Positions 9,271 through 16,870 of a stretch of DNA of 39,345 nucleotides are shown one piece after another. The notes under the pieces are model-generated. The model did not search any database. It saw only the letters and a list, made by a program, of their open reading frames with translations, and had not been told where the DNA came from. Source of the stretch: an uncultured Bacilli bacterium (GTDB taxonomy: Bacteria > Bacillota_I > Bacilli_A > RF39 > UBA660); assembly GCA_944372455.1 (NCBI GenBank), contig CALVZF010000011.1, positions 1 to 39,345 on the forward strand, written 5' to 3'. A program made the position numbers and the translations under genes. The stretch's first letter is position 1. Each line of letters begins with the position of its first letter.

Positions 9271-9603
9271 TTATTTTATTTCATCTTTATAGTAAATACT
9301 TTCTGAGGTATTACTAACAAACTTAATGGAATATAAACTAGGTATTTGATCTACAAAATAGTTTAAAAGTGCTAGATAATAGATTCCATTATTTTGTGAT
9401 TTATATTTTTTAAATGTTAATACATTTAAATTGTGTATCACTTCTTTAACTTTAATTCTGAAATCACCACTATCAAAATAATTTGGTTCATAATCTTTAA
9501 GTTTTAAAGATCCATTTTTAGTATATTTGCAATTGAATGCTAGATGAACTTCTTCATTATGAAAATCATTATTTAACTTTTCTTTGTATATTAACATTGG
9601 CAT
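9271..9603 (-). CDS. Protein of unknown function, 110 aa
   Basis: A small soluble protein I cannot assign. It begins MPMLIYKEKLNND and has alternating hydrophobic and charged residues suggesting beta strands (LIYKEKL, VHLAFNCKY, FRIKVKEVI), followed by a helix-like NGIYYLALLNYFVDQI. The start is supported by AAAGGAG 10 bases upstream; a second in-frame ATG lies two codons in. It stands alone between two other minus-strand units, with about 150 AT-rich bases on its 3' side and 120 on its 5' side. Its stop is followed by an AT palindrome and a T run that could be a weak terminator. Composition matches its neighbours, so there is no sign of recent transfer. Confidence 0.72.
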   Translation of the reverse strand: MPMLIYKEKLNNDFHNEEVHLAFNCKYTKNGSLKLKDYEPNYFDSGDFRIKVKEVIHNLNVLTFKKYKSQNNGIYYLALLNYFVDQIPSLYSIKFVSNTSESIYYKDEIK

Positions 9604-9678
9604 TTTGTATCAACTCCTTTAATTATTATATAAAAGATCATATAAATTAGTTTAATAAATATTTTTTAATAATTAAAT

Positions 9679-9714
9679 AGACTAAGATTTAATTTTTTTT
9701 AATAATCTTAGTCT
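9679..9714 (-). terminator. Hairpin terminator of ppdK
   Basis: An 11-bp perfect inverted repeat AGACTAAGATT / AATCTTAGTCT with a 14-base A/T loop begins 9 bases beyond the ppdK stop. The downstream tract is AT-rich rather than pure T, so strength is uncertain. Confidence 0.65.
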
Positions 9715-9723
9715 TTAATATAA

Positions 9724-12363
9724 TTATTTATTATTTTGCAAATCTGATTTAATTGCGGCTTGAGCAGCTGCAAGTCTAGCAAGTGGTACACGATATGGTG
9801 AGCAAGATACATAAGTAAGTCCCAAGTCATGGCAGAATTCTACAGTTGAAGGATCTCCACCATGTTCTCCACAAATTCCAAGTTTAATATCTGGTCTAGT
9901 TTTTTCACCCTTTTTAATTGCTATTCTCATAAGTTCACCAACACCTTCTTGGTCAACTTTAGCAAATGGATCAGATTCAAAAATTCCTTTTTTGTAATAA
10001 TCTTCTAAGAATTTAGAAGCATCATCACGACTAAATCCATAAGTCATTTGAGTTAAATCATTAGTACCAAAACTAAAGAATTCTGCTTCTTCTGCTATTT
10101 TATCAGCTGTTAAGGCAGCTCTTGGAATTTCTATCATAGTTCCTACATGATATTCTAAGTTTACTTTATTTTCTTTAATGATTTCATCAGCAGTTTCGCA
10201 AACAATTTTTTTAACATATTTAAGTTCTTTTACATCTCCTACTAATGGTATCATAATTTCTGGAACTACATTTAATCCTTCTTTATTAACATTAATTGCA
10301 GCTTCTATCACTGCTTTTGTTTGCATTTTAGCGATTTCTGGATATGTTATGGCAAGTCTACATCCTCTGTGTCCCATCATTGGATTAAATTCTTTTAATG
10401 AAGATACTCTAGCTTTTAAAGATTCAAAAGTAACTCCTAAATCTAAAGCAAGTGCTTTTATTTCTTCATCAGTATGAGGTAAAAATTCATGTAGTGGAGG
10501 ATCTAAGAAACGAATAGTAACCCCATAACCTTCCATAGCTTTAAATAATCCTTCAAAATCACTTCTTTGATATGGAAGAATTTTTTCTAATGCTTGTTCT
10601 CTTTGTTCTAAAGTTTCAGCCGCAATCATTTTTCTGAAATTGAAAATTCTATCACTTTCAAAGAACATGTGTTCAGTACGACATAATCCAATTCCTTCAG
10701 CACCAAATTTACGTGCTTGAAGAGCATCTTTTGGAGTATCTGCGTTTGTTCTAACTTTAAGAACTCTAGCTTCATCAGCCCACTTCATAAATTTTTCAAA
10801 ATCTCCACTAATTTCTGGATCAACGGTTTTAATTTGTTCTCCATAAACATTACCTGTTGAACCATCAAGACTCATATAGTCTCCTTCTTTATAAACTTTT
10901 CCATCCTTAGTTGTTAAAGTTTTAGCTTCTTCATCTATTCTTAATTCACCACAACCACAAACACAACAAGTACCCATACCACGAGCAACTACAGCAGCAT
11001 GGCTAGTCATACCTCCGCGGACTGTTAAAATACCATGGGCAACATTCATTCCCTCAATATCTTCTGGACTAGTTTCTAATCTAACTAATAATAGATCTTT
11101 TTCTCCATTTTTATAAGCTGTTAATACATCTTCAGCAGTAAAATAAATTTTACCAGTAGCAGCTCCTGGAGATGCAGCAAGTCCTTTAGCGATTACTTTT
11201 CCATTCTTTAAAGATTCTATATCAAAATTTGGATGAAGCAATTGATCAAGTTGTTTTGGTTCTACTTTTAATAAAGCTTCTTCTTTTGTAATCATTTTTT
11301 CATTAACTAAATCAACTGCAATTTTTAAAGCAGCAGCAGCAGTTCTTTTACCATTTCTAGTTTGAAGCATAAATAATTTACCATCTTCAATAGTAAATTC
11401 CATATCTTGCATATCCTTATAATGGTTTTCTAAAATACTGCAAATATTTACAAATTGATCATAGCATTCAGGCATTACACTTTTTAAAGTATCAATAGGT
11501 TGTGGAGTACGAATACCCGCAACAACATCTTCACCTTGAGCATTCATTAAATACTCACCATATAAAGCTTTTTCACCAGTTGCTGGATTTCTAGTAAACG
11601 CAACTCCAGTACCAGAAGTTTCTCCACGATTTCCGTATACCATTTCTTGAACATTTACTGCAGTTCCCCAACTAGATGGAATATCATTTAACCTTCTATA
11701 AGTAATTGCACGATCGTTATTCCAACTTCTAAATACTGCCTTAACAGCTTCTAGAAGTTGAACTTTAGGATCTTGTGGAAATTCTTCATTTGCATGTTTT
11801 AAATATTCAGATTTATAAATTTCTACAACTTCCATTAAATCTTCTGCGCTAAGTTCAGTGTCAAATTCTACATTTTTTTCTTCTTTGATTTTATCAAAAA
11901 GTCTTTCAAATGAACTTTTAGGAAATCCCATAACTACATCTGCAAACATTTGAATAAATCTTCTATAACTATCATACACAAATCTAGGATTATTAGTAAC
12001 CTTTGCAAAACCTTCTGCTACTTGGTCATTCATACCTAAATTTAAAACTGTATCCATCATTCCAGGCATAGAAGCTCTAGCCCCACTTCTAACAGATACC
12101 AATAAAGGATTGTTCATATCCCCTAATTTTTTGCCAGTAACGTTTTCAAGTTCATCTAGTTTTTCAAAAATTTGGTTTTGAATTTCACTAGAAACAACTT
12201 CTCCGTCATCGTAGTATTTAATGCAAGCCTCAGTTGTAACAGTAAATCCTCTTGGAACAGGTAATCCAATACTAGTCATTTCAGCAAGATTAGCTCCCTT
12301 TCCACCAAGAAGATTTCTCATGTCTTTGTTTCCTTCTTTGAAGGAATATACATATTTTGCCAT
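9724..12363 (-). CDS. ppdK: Pyruvate, phosphate dikinase
   Basis: Catalyses reversible conversion of pyruvate, ATP and Pi to phosphoenolpyruvate, AMP and PPi. In fermentative gut bacteria it usually works as a PPi-linked glycolytic step replacing or assisting pyruvate kinase. The 879-residue protein is full length. It has an N-terminal ATP-grasp domain (GGKGANLAEM at 20-29, RSGARASMPGMMDTVLNLG about 92-110). A swivelling phosphohistidine domain carries RGGMTSHAAVVARG with His455, and a TIM-barrel PEP/pyruvate domain follows with GLCRTEHMFF, FGTNDLTQ and the GICGEHGG segment whose Cys is the acid/base. The start follows AGGAGG. It is monocistronic, after the thymidine kinase terminator; I see no convincing -35/-10 pair. 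Confident. Confidence 0.98.
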   Translation of the reverse strand: MAKYVYSFKEGNKDMRNLLGGKGANLAEMTSIGLPVPRGFTVTTEACIKYYDDGEVVSSEIQNQIFEKLDELENVTGKKLGDMNNPLLVSVRSGARASMPGMMDTVLNLGMNDQVAEGFAKVTNNPRFVYDSYRRFIQMFADVVMGFPKSSFERLFDKIKEEKNVEFDTELSAEDLMEVVEIYKSEYLKHANEEFPQDPKVQLLEAVKAVFRSWNNDRAITYRRLNDIPSSWGTAVNVQEMVYGNRGETSGTGVAFTRNPATGEKALYGEYLMNAQGEDVVAGIRTPQPIDTLKSVMPECYDQFVNICSILENHYKDMQDMEFTIEDGKLFMLQTRNGKRTAAAALKIAVDLVNEKMITKEEALLKVEPKQLDQLLHPNFDIESLKNGKVIAKGLAASPGAATGKIYFTAEDVLTAYKNGEKDLLLVRLETSPEDIEGMNVAHGILTVRGGMTSHAAVVARGMGTCCVCGCGELRIDEEAKTLTTKDGKVYKEGDYMSLDGSTGNVYGEQIKTVDPEISGDFEKFMKWADEARVLKVRTNADTPKDALQARKFGAEGIGLCRTEHMFFESDRIFNFRKMIAAETLEQREQALEKILPYQRSDFEGLFKAMEGYGVTIRFLDPPLHEFLPHTDEEIKALALDLGVTFESLKARVSSLKEFNPMMGHRGCRLAITYPEIAKMQTKAVIEAAINVNKEGLNVVPEIMIPLVGDVKELKYVKKIVCETADEIIKENKVNLEYHVGTMIEIPRAALTADKIAEEAEFFSFGTNDLTQMTYGFSRDDASKFLEDYYKKGIFESDPFAKVDQEGVGELMRIAIKKGEKTRPDIKLGICGEHGGDPSTVEFCHDLGLTYVSCSPYRVPLARLAAAQAAIKSDLQNNK

Positions 12364-12403
12364 AACTTTTTCCCTCCTATTATGTACACCTTAATAATAA
12401 CAT

Positions 12404-12439
12404 AAAAAAAGAAAACTACACAATAACTTTATGCAGTTT
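12404..12439 (-). terminator. Terminator of the xer-tdk operon
   Basis: Minus strand: an 11-bp stem starting AAACTGC and ending GTAGTTT (two G-T pairs, 5-base loop AGTTA), then TC and a run of seven T. It lies between thymidine kinase and ppdK. Confidence 0.8.
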
Positions 12440-12455
12440 AATCCTTATTTTTTAA

Positions 12456-13028
12456 TTAATTTTTTAAATTAAAGTAACATTTTGGACACATTGATTCATA
12501 AGTTACGTTATCCATTCCATCAATTGCGATTTGATTTCCACTAAATACATATTTACCATTAACTTTTCTTACATTAATAGTAGCCTTTTTTCCACAACTA
12601 CAAATTGTTTTAATTTCTTCAATTTTATCTGCAATTAGTAATAAACGATTACTACCAATAAAACCATTCATCATAAAATCTGTTCTTATTCCATAACAAA
12701 TAACTGGAATATTTAAAAGAGAAGCAATTTTAAGAAGTTGATCTGCTTGCATAAAGGTAATGAATTGTGCTTCATCTACCAATAAACAATTTATATCACT
12801 ATATTTAGATTTGATGATTTCATAAATATTTTCAGTTTCATCAAGTAAAATATCTACTTTTCTATCTAATCCAATTCTTGCACAGATTTTGTTTTCTCCT
12901 TTTTTATCTACTTTAGGCTTTACAATAATTATTTTCATACCCTGTTCTTCATAGTTATATGCAGTTTGTAATAGTATAGTAGTTTTTCCTGAATTCATTG
13001 CTCCATATTTAAAATATAGTTTAGCCAT
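12456..13028 (-). CDS. tdk: Thymidine kinase (type II)
   Basis: Salvage enzyme that phosphorylates thymidine to dTMP. The 190-residue size is typical of the bacterial type II family. It has the P-loop GAMNSGKTT (9-17), the Walker B/catalytic-base segment LLVDEAQF (82-89; Glu86) and a lasso with a structural zinc site formed by Cys143, Cys145, Cys181 and Cys184. The thymidine-binding loop lies near YESMCPKC. The start follows GAGGGA, which is formed by the end of the recombinase gene 2 bases away, so the two genes form one operon. Function in the cell: recovery of thymidine from the environment or from DNA breakdown. Confidence 0.96.
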   Translation of the reverse strand: MAKLYFKYGAMNSGKTTILLQTAYNYEEQGMKIIIVKPKVDKKGENKICARIGLDRKVDILLDETENIYEIIKSKYSDINCLLVDEAQFITFMQADQLLKIASLLNIPVICYGIRTDFMMNGFIGSNRLLLIADKIEEIKTICSCGKKATINVRKVNGKYVFSGNQIAIDGMDNVTYESMCPKCYFNLKN

Positions 13029-13030
13029 TT

Positions 13031-13924
13031 TTATTCCCTCGCTCTCGGATGACTATGTAAATAAATATTTCTAAGTCTTTCATCTGTAATATGAGTATAT
13101 ACTTGAGTAGAACTTAACGATGAATGACCTAATAACTCTTTAACCGTAAGTAAGTCTGCTCCATTATTAAGAAGATGAGTTGCAAAAGTATGCCTTAATG
13201 TATGTGGAGTAGCATGGATACTAATACAAGCTTTCTTAATAATATTATCTATTATCATTCTTACTCCTCTAGTGGTAATATTACTACCTCTAGCATTTAA
13301 AACTAAATAATCGTTCTTCTTATCTTTTAATAAATTTAATCTACCATCATGTAAATATTTATCTAGTATTTCTTCTAAGTAAACTCCATATAAAACAATT
13401 CTTTCTTTATTTCCTTTACCTAAAATCTTAATGCTATTATTTGATATATTAATATCGCTTAATTTAATATTTGTTAATTCTGAAATACGTACTCCTGTAT
13501 CGTAAAGTAACTCTAAAATAAGTCTATCTCTTTGACCTAATGGATTACTTAAATTTGGGACCTCAAAAATTTTTTCTATATCATCATCATATAAAAACTT
13601 AGGTAATCTTTGTTCCTTTTTAGGAGAAGAAATTAAGTTAAAAGGATTCATATCAATAATATTTTTTAAATGTAAATACTTAAAAAAACTTCTAAGTGAA
13701 CTCAACTTTCTAGACACAGAATTTCTTTTATAATTATTATTGTATAAATACATTAAATAATTTTTTACTACATTATAATCTATCCTTGTTAAAGTTTTAA
13801 TATTTTTACTTTTTAAAAAATTTAAAAATTCTTCTATATCTATCTCATAATTTATAACTGTATTTTCTGAATAACCTTTTTGATATTCAATATTTTCTAA
13901 AAATTCATTTAAGTATTCTTCCAT
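13031..13924 (-). CDS. Tyrosine recombinase, XerC/XerD family
   Basis: Site-specific recombinase of the type that resolves chromosome dimers at dif. The N-terminal SAM-like core-binding domain (about 1-85) includes SENTVINYEIDIEEF and SVSRKLSSLRSFFKYL. The catalytic domain has the full set: Arg146 in GVRISEL, Lys170 in GKGNKER, His241 and Arg244 in HTLRHTFATH, His267 in LLGHSS and Tyr276 in STQVYTH. 297 residues matches XerC/XerD. There is no phage gene or att-like repeat nearby, and it shares an operon with tdk, so a housekeeping role is likelier than integration. Whether it is XerC or XerD cannot be decided without the second copy. A good promoter precedes it; its ribosome site is weak. Confidence 0.93.
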   Translation of the reverse strand: MEEYLNEFLENIEYQKGYSENTVINYEIDIEEFLNFLKSKNIKTLTRIDYNVVKNYLMYLYNNNYKRNSVSRKLSSLRSFFKYLHLKNIIDMNPFNLISSPKKEQRLPKFLYDDDIEKIFEVPNLSNPLGQRDRLILELLYDTGVRISELTNIKLSDINISNNSIKILGKGNKERIVLYGVYLEEILDKYLHDGRLNLLKDKKNDYLVLNARGSNITTRGVRMIIDNIIKKACISIHATPHTLRHTFATHLLNNGADLLTVKELLGHSSLSSTQVYTHITDERLRNIYLHSHPRARE

Positions 13925-13941
13925 TCTACATCACTATTTTA

Positions 13942-13970
13942 AGAATAGCAGAAGAACAAATGTTTGTCAA
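13942..13970 (-). promoter_or_regulatory. Sigma-A promoter of the xer-tdk operon
   Basis: Minus strand consensus -35 TTGACA (13965-13970), 17-bp spacer, -10 TATTCT (13942-13947). It lies between the scaffold-operon terminator and the recombinase start. Confidence 0.8.
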
Positions 13971-13989
13971 TAGTGTAATATATAAGAAA

Positions 13990-14022
13990 AAGGAATTAAA
14001 AATTTTTGATTTTTAATTCCTT
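13990..14022 (-). terminator. Strong terminator of the peptidase/scaffold operon
   Basis: Minus strand: a perfect 14-bp stem AAGGAATTAAAAAT / ATTTTTAATTCCTT with a 5-base loop, followed by TTTCTTATA. The scaffold TAA (14013-14015) is inside the 5' arm. Confidence 0.88.
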
Positions 14023-16859
14023 AAATCGTCAATAATTTCTGTATTGTCTTTATTAACTATTTCAATTTTATCTGCTTGTTCAAAGCTATCATTATTTGGA
14101 GTTGCATTATAAATTGGATCGTCAAATGAAACAGTACTTGTCATTCCGTCTTCACTCATATTACCTTTATTTTTATTGTTTTTATTTTTCATAATTATAG
14201 CAATTATTATTAAAGCAACTATCACAATGATTAAAGCAATAATTGAAACTATTGTAAGCACTCTATTTGTACTTATATTATTTGCTAATTTTAATACTGA
14301 AGTAGATAACATATATTTTGATAATTTATTAGATTCAAAGGTAATATAACCATCAACTACTTTAATATTTGTTTTAATTGTTTCTATTTTATTATTTTTA
14401 GGATTGTAATATGAAAGATTTAATACTTCACCATCTTTAAATTTATCTCCTACAAATACTTTAGCAATTAAATTAGTTGAAGATTTACCATTATCTTTAA
14501 AATTAAGGAATTTAACATTTTTATCGTTTAATTTTAAAGAAGTGTCTTCATTAAAATCTAAATCAAAATCTATATCTTCTATTTGTTTAACATCTTCAGA
14601 GGTTAAAGTTAAAGAATACAATAGTCCATCATTCTCATTTAATACTTCATATATTAATGTTTTATCACTATCTTTTAATTCTTTTAAAATACTTTGATCT
14701 ATTTGTCTATTTTTATCATTTTCTTTAACTGTTATAGTAATTACACTATCATCACCATTTTTAATAGCTTCAATTATACTTTCTTTATCATTTTGTACTA
14801 TACTTTGGTTTTCTTTCCTTTCTATCAAAATTTGGTAAGTTTTAGTAGTTCCATCTTCTGCTGTTACTATTATTTTAAAAGTATTAATTCCAACAATTAA
14901 ATCAGGTTTACCTTCTAATATCGCACTTGCTTTATCATCGTCTAAAATATATTTAATATCTACTGTTGAAATAGAATTTTTAACGCTAACAGTATAAACA
15001 TCTTGATTATCTTTTAACCTTAAATCCAATCCGTTTATAGTTATATTTCTAATTTTAGTATTATTAGATAGTTTTGGAGTTTCTCCTTCTTTATTTTTTC
15101 TAATGATTGTTACTATATATGTTTTAGTTTTAGAAGACTCTGAAGTTACTGTAATTTTAAATACATTACTTCCTACCTTTAATGTTTTTTTACCTAAACC
15201 AATAACAATTGCTTTACTATCTTCTTTTTCTCCACTAATAGTTACACTATCAATATTATTTTCTACAGTAACCGTATATGCAGTTTGACTTGGCTTAAAA
15301 TTAATAGTAGCATCACTAATTTTTAATGATTTCAAATTATTATTGTTACTTCTTCCATCTGTTCTTGTGATATTAAATGTATAAACTTTTTTAATACCGG
15401 TTTCAGAAGTTACAGTAATTTGTAATTGTTTAGTTTCTCCATAATTTAGTGTTATGGTTTGTTCTTTTGGACTAACAGTTGCTTTACTATCTTCTGCTAC
15501 TCCTTTAAGTGTAAACGAAGAATTATTACTTGGAATTGTAATATTATATAAAGTTATATCCTTACTGAAATTAATGTTTCCTCCACTTATAGTAACACTT
15601 TTTAGGTTAGCATTATTACTTCTATCATCACGTCTTGTAATGTTAAAAGTATAAGTTTTAGTAGCTCCCGATTCAGCAGTTACGGTAATTTGTAGTTGTT
15701 TAGTTTCTCCATAATTTAAGTTTATACTTTGACCTTTTGGATAACTAACTTGCGCTTTACTATCTTCTGCTGTTCCAGATATATTAAACGAAGAGTTATT
15801 TCCTGGAATTGTAATATCATATATTTCAACGGATTTATCAAAATTGATAGTTCCACTGCTTATTGTAACATTTTTTAAATTAGCATTCCCACTTCTATTA
15901 TCAGGTCTTGTAATATTAAAAGTATAAGTTCTTTTTCCCCCTTTTTCAGGAGTTACTACTATTTGTAATTGTTTAGTTTCTTCATAATCTAAAGTTATTT
16001 CTTTTCCCATTGGATAACTTACAATAGATTTACTATCTTCAGCAATTCCTTCTAAACTAAATGAAGAGTTTCCTCCAGGGATTGTAATGTCATAAGTTTG
16101 TATTGTTTTATCAAAATTAATGGTTCCACTACTTATTATAACATTACTTAAATAACTATTTGTACTTCTATTATCAGGTCTCGTAATTACAATTGTGTAA
16201 GTTTTTGAAGTTCCTGCTTCAGGAGTTACTACTACTTTAAATGTATTTGCCCCATAATTTAAACTTTTAGTTCCAGTACCAGTTACTGTACTTCCTTGAG
16301 CAGCAGTCGCACTTATAGTTACATTTGGAGCATCAACTGTTGCAGTATAGTTTGTAATACTTGCATTAAAAGCAGGAGATAAAGTTCCGTTATCTATTGA
16401 TAAGGAAGATAAATTATTATCTGTACCAGGTACTCTAACTGTTGTAGTTACATTTGGAACAGAAAATGAGTTATCAATGGTAAAAATTTTACCTCCGGAA
16501 AGTGAAATAGTTTTAGTGTTACTTCCATTGTCATTTACTGTCAAAGTTATAGTACCTACTGTAACCTCACCATCTAAATCGGTTCCAGAGATTGTTGATA
16601 GTTTTCCGTTTTCTAAACCACCTAAATCCCAATCACTTCCTTTTTCAAATTTAGTCTGTGTAAATCCATTATATGAAATATTGGCTTCTACCCCTCCAAA
16701 TCCTGATCCAGTAGCAGTAATTTTACAAGTAATTACTTCTCCATTACTAGCAGTTTCAGGACATTTAATATCAATACTGTAATTAGCAGCATTACTTTTA
16801 ACTATTATTATTAAAAATAATGCTATTGTAAGAATTACATATTTTATTTTACCTTTCAT
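14013..16859 (-). CDS. Membrane-anchored surface scaffold: cohesin-like domain plus six cadherin-like repeats
   Basis: 948-residue type I membrane protein. A signal peptide (1-24, cleavage after SNA) precedes an Ig-like domain (about 26-143) whose strand pattern resembles cohesins: ASNGEVITCKITATG, then GVEANISYNGF, GTITLTV and a closing hydrophobic strand. Six cadherin-like beta-sandwich repeats follow (about 149-228, 236-319, 327-410, 418-500, 508-588, 602-682), each opening with LxxLxIxxGTI-type text and ending KTYTxxITR. Then comes a membrane-proximal domain (about 690-855, ending VVDGYITFESNKLSKYML), one span (867-890) and an acidic cytoplasmic tail of about 55 residues. There is no LPXTG. 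It is the last gene of an operon with three dockerin-bearing peptidases, 11 bases after the previous stop, behind AGGAGG. The cohesin assignment is my inference; the beta-sandwich repeats and topology are clear. It probably displays the peptidases at the cell surface. Confidence 0.85.
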   Translation of the reverse strand: MKGKIKYVILTIALFLIIIVKSNAANYSIDIKCPETASNGEVITCKITATGSGFGGVEANISYNGFTQTKFEKGSDWDLGGLENGKLSTISGTDLDGEVTVGTITLTVNDNGSNTKTISLSGGKIFTIDNSFSVPNVTTTVRVPGTDNNLSSLSIDNGTLSPAFNASITNYTATVDAPNVTISATAAQGSTVTGTGTKSLNYGANTFKVVVTPEAGTSKTYTIVITRPDNRSTNSYLSNVIISSGTINFDKTIQTYDITIPGGNSSFSLEGIAEDSKSIVSYPMGKEITLDYEETKQLQIVVTPEKGGKRTYTFNITRPDNRSGNANLKNVTISSGTINFDKSVEIYDITIPGNNSSFNISGTAEDSKAQVSYPKGQSINLNYGETKQLQITVTAESGATKTYTFNITRRDDRSNNANLKSVTISGGNINFSKDITLYNITIPSNNSSFTLKGVAEDSKATVSPKEQTITLNYGETKQLQITVTSETGIKKVYTFNITRTDGRSNNNNLKSLKISDATINFKPSQTAYTVTVENNIDSVTISGEKEDSKAIVIGLGKKTLKVGSNVFKITVTSESSKTKTYIVTIIRKNKEGETPKLSNNTKIRNITINGLDLRLKDNQDVYTVSVKNSISTVDIKYILDDDKASAILEGKPDLIVGINTFKIIVTAEDGTTKTYQILIERKENQSIVQNDKESIIEAIKNGDDSVITITVKENDKNRQIDQSILKELKDSDKTLIYEVLNENDGLLYSLTLTSEDVKQIEDIDFDLDFNEDTSLKLNDKNVKFLNFKDNGKSSTNLIAKVFVGDKFKDGEVLNLSYYNPKNNKIETIKTNIKVVDGYITFESNKLSKYMLSTSVLKLANNISTNRVLTIVSIIALIIVIVALIIIAIIMKNKNNKNKGNMSEDGMTSTVSFDDPIYNATPNNDSFEQADKIEIVNKDNTEIIDDLRN
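14814..16415 (-). repeat. Six tandem cadherin-like repeats within the scaffold gene
   Basis: Six units of about 250-270 bases encode the beta-sandwich repeats: 16176-16415, 15903-16154, 15630-15881, 15360-15608, 15096-15338 and 14814-15056. Units 2-4 are the most alike, sharing blocks such as FNITR, AEDSKA and YGETKQLQI, which suggests recent internal duplication. Confidence 0.85.
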
Positions 16860-16870
16860 AATTTAACCTC

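Noticed and set aside
13031-13924. Phage or integrative-element integrase
   Set aside because: No phage genes, tRNA target or att repeats nearby, and it is in an operon with tdk; a Xer housekeeping enzyme is likelier.
14814-16415. CRISPR-like periodic repeats
   Set aside because: The period is about 270 bases, repeats are imperfect and in frame, and they encode beta-sandwich domains.
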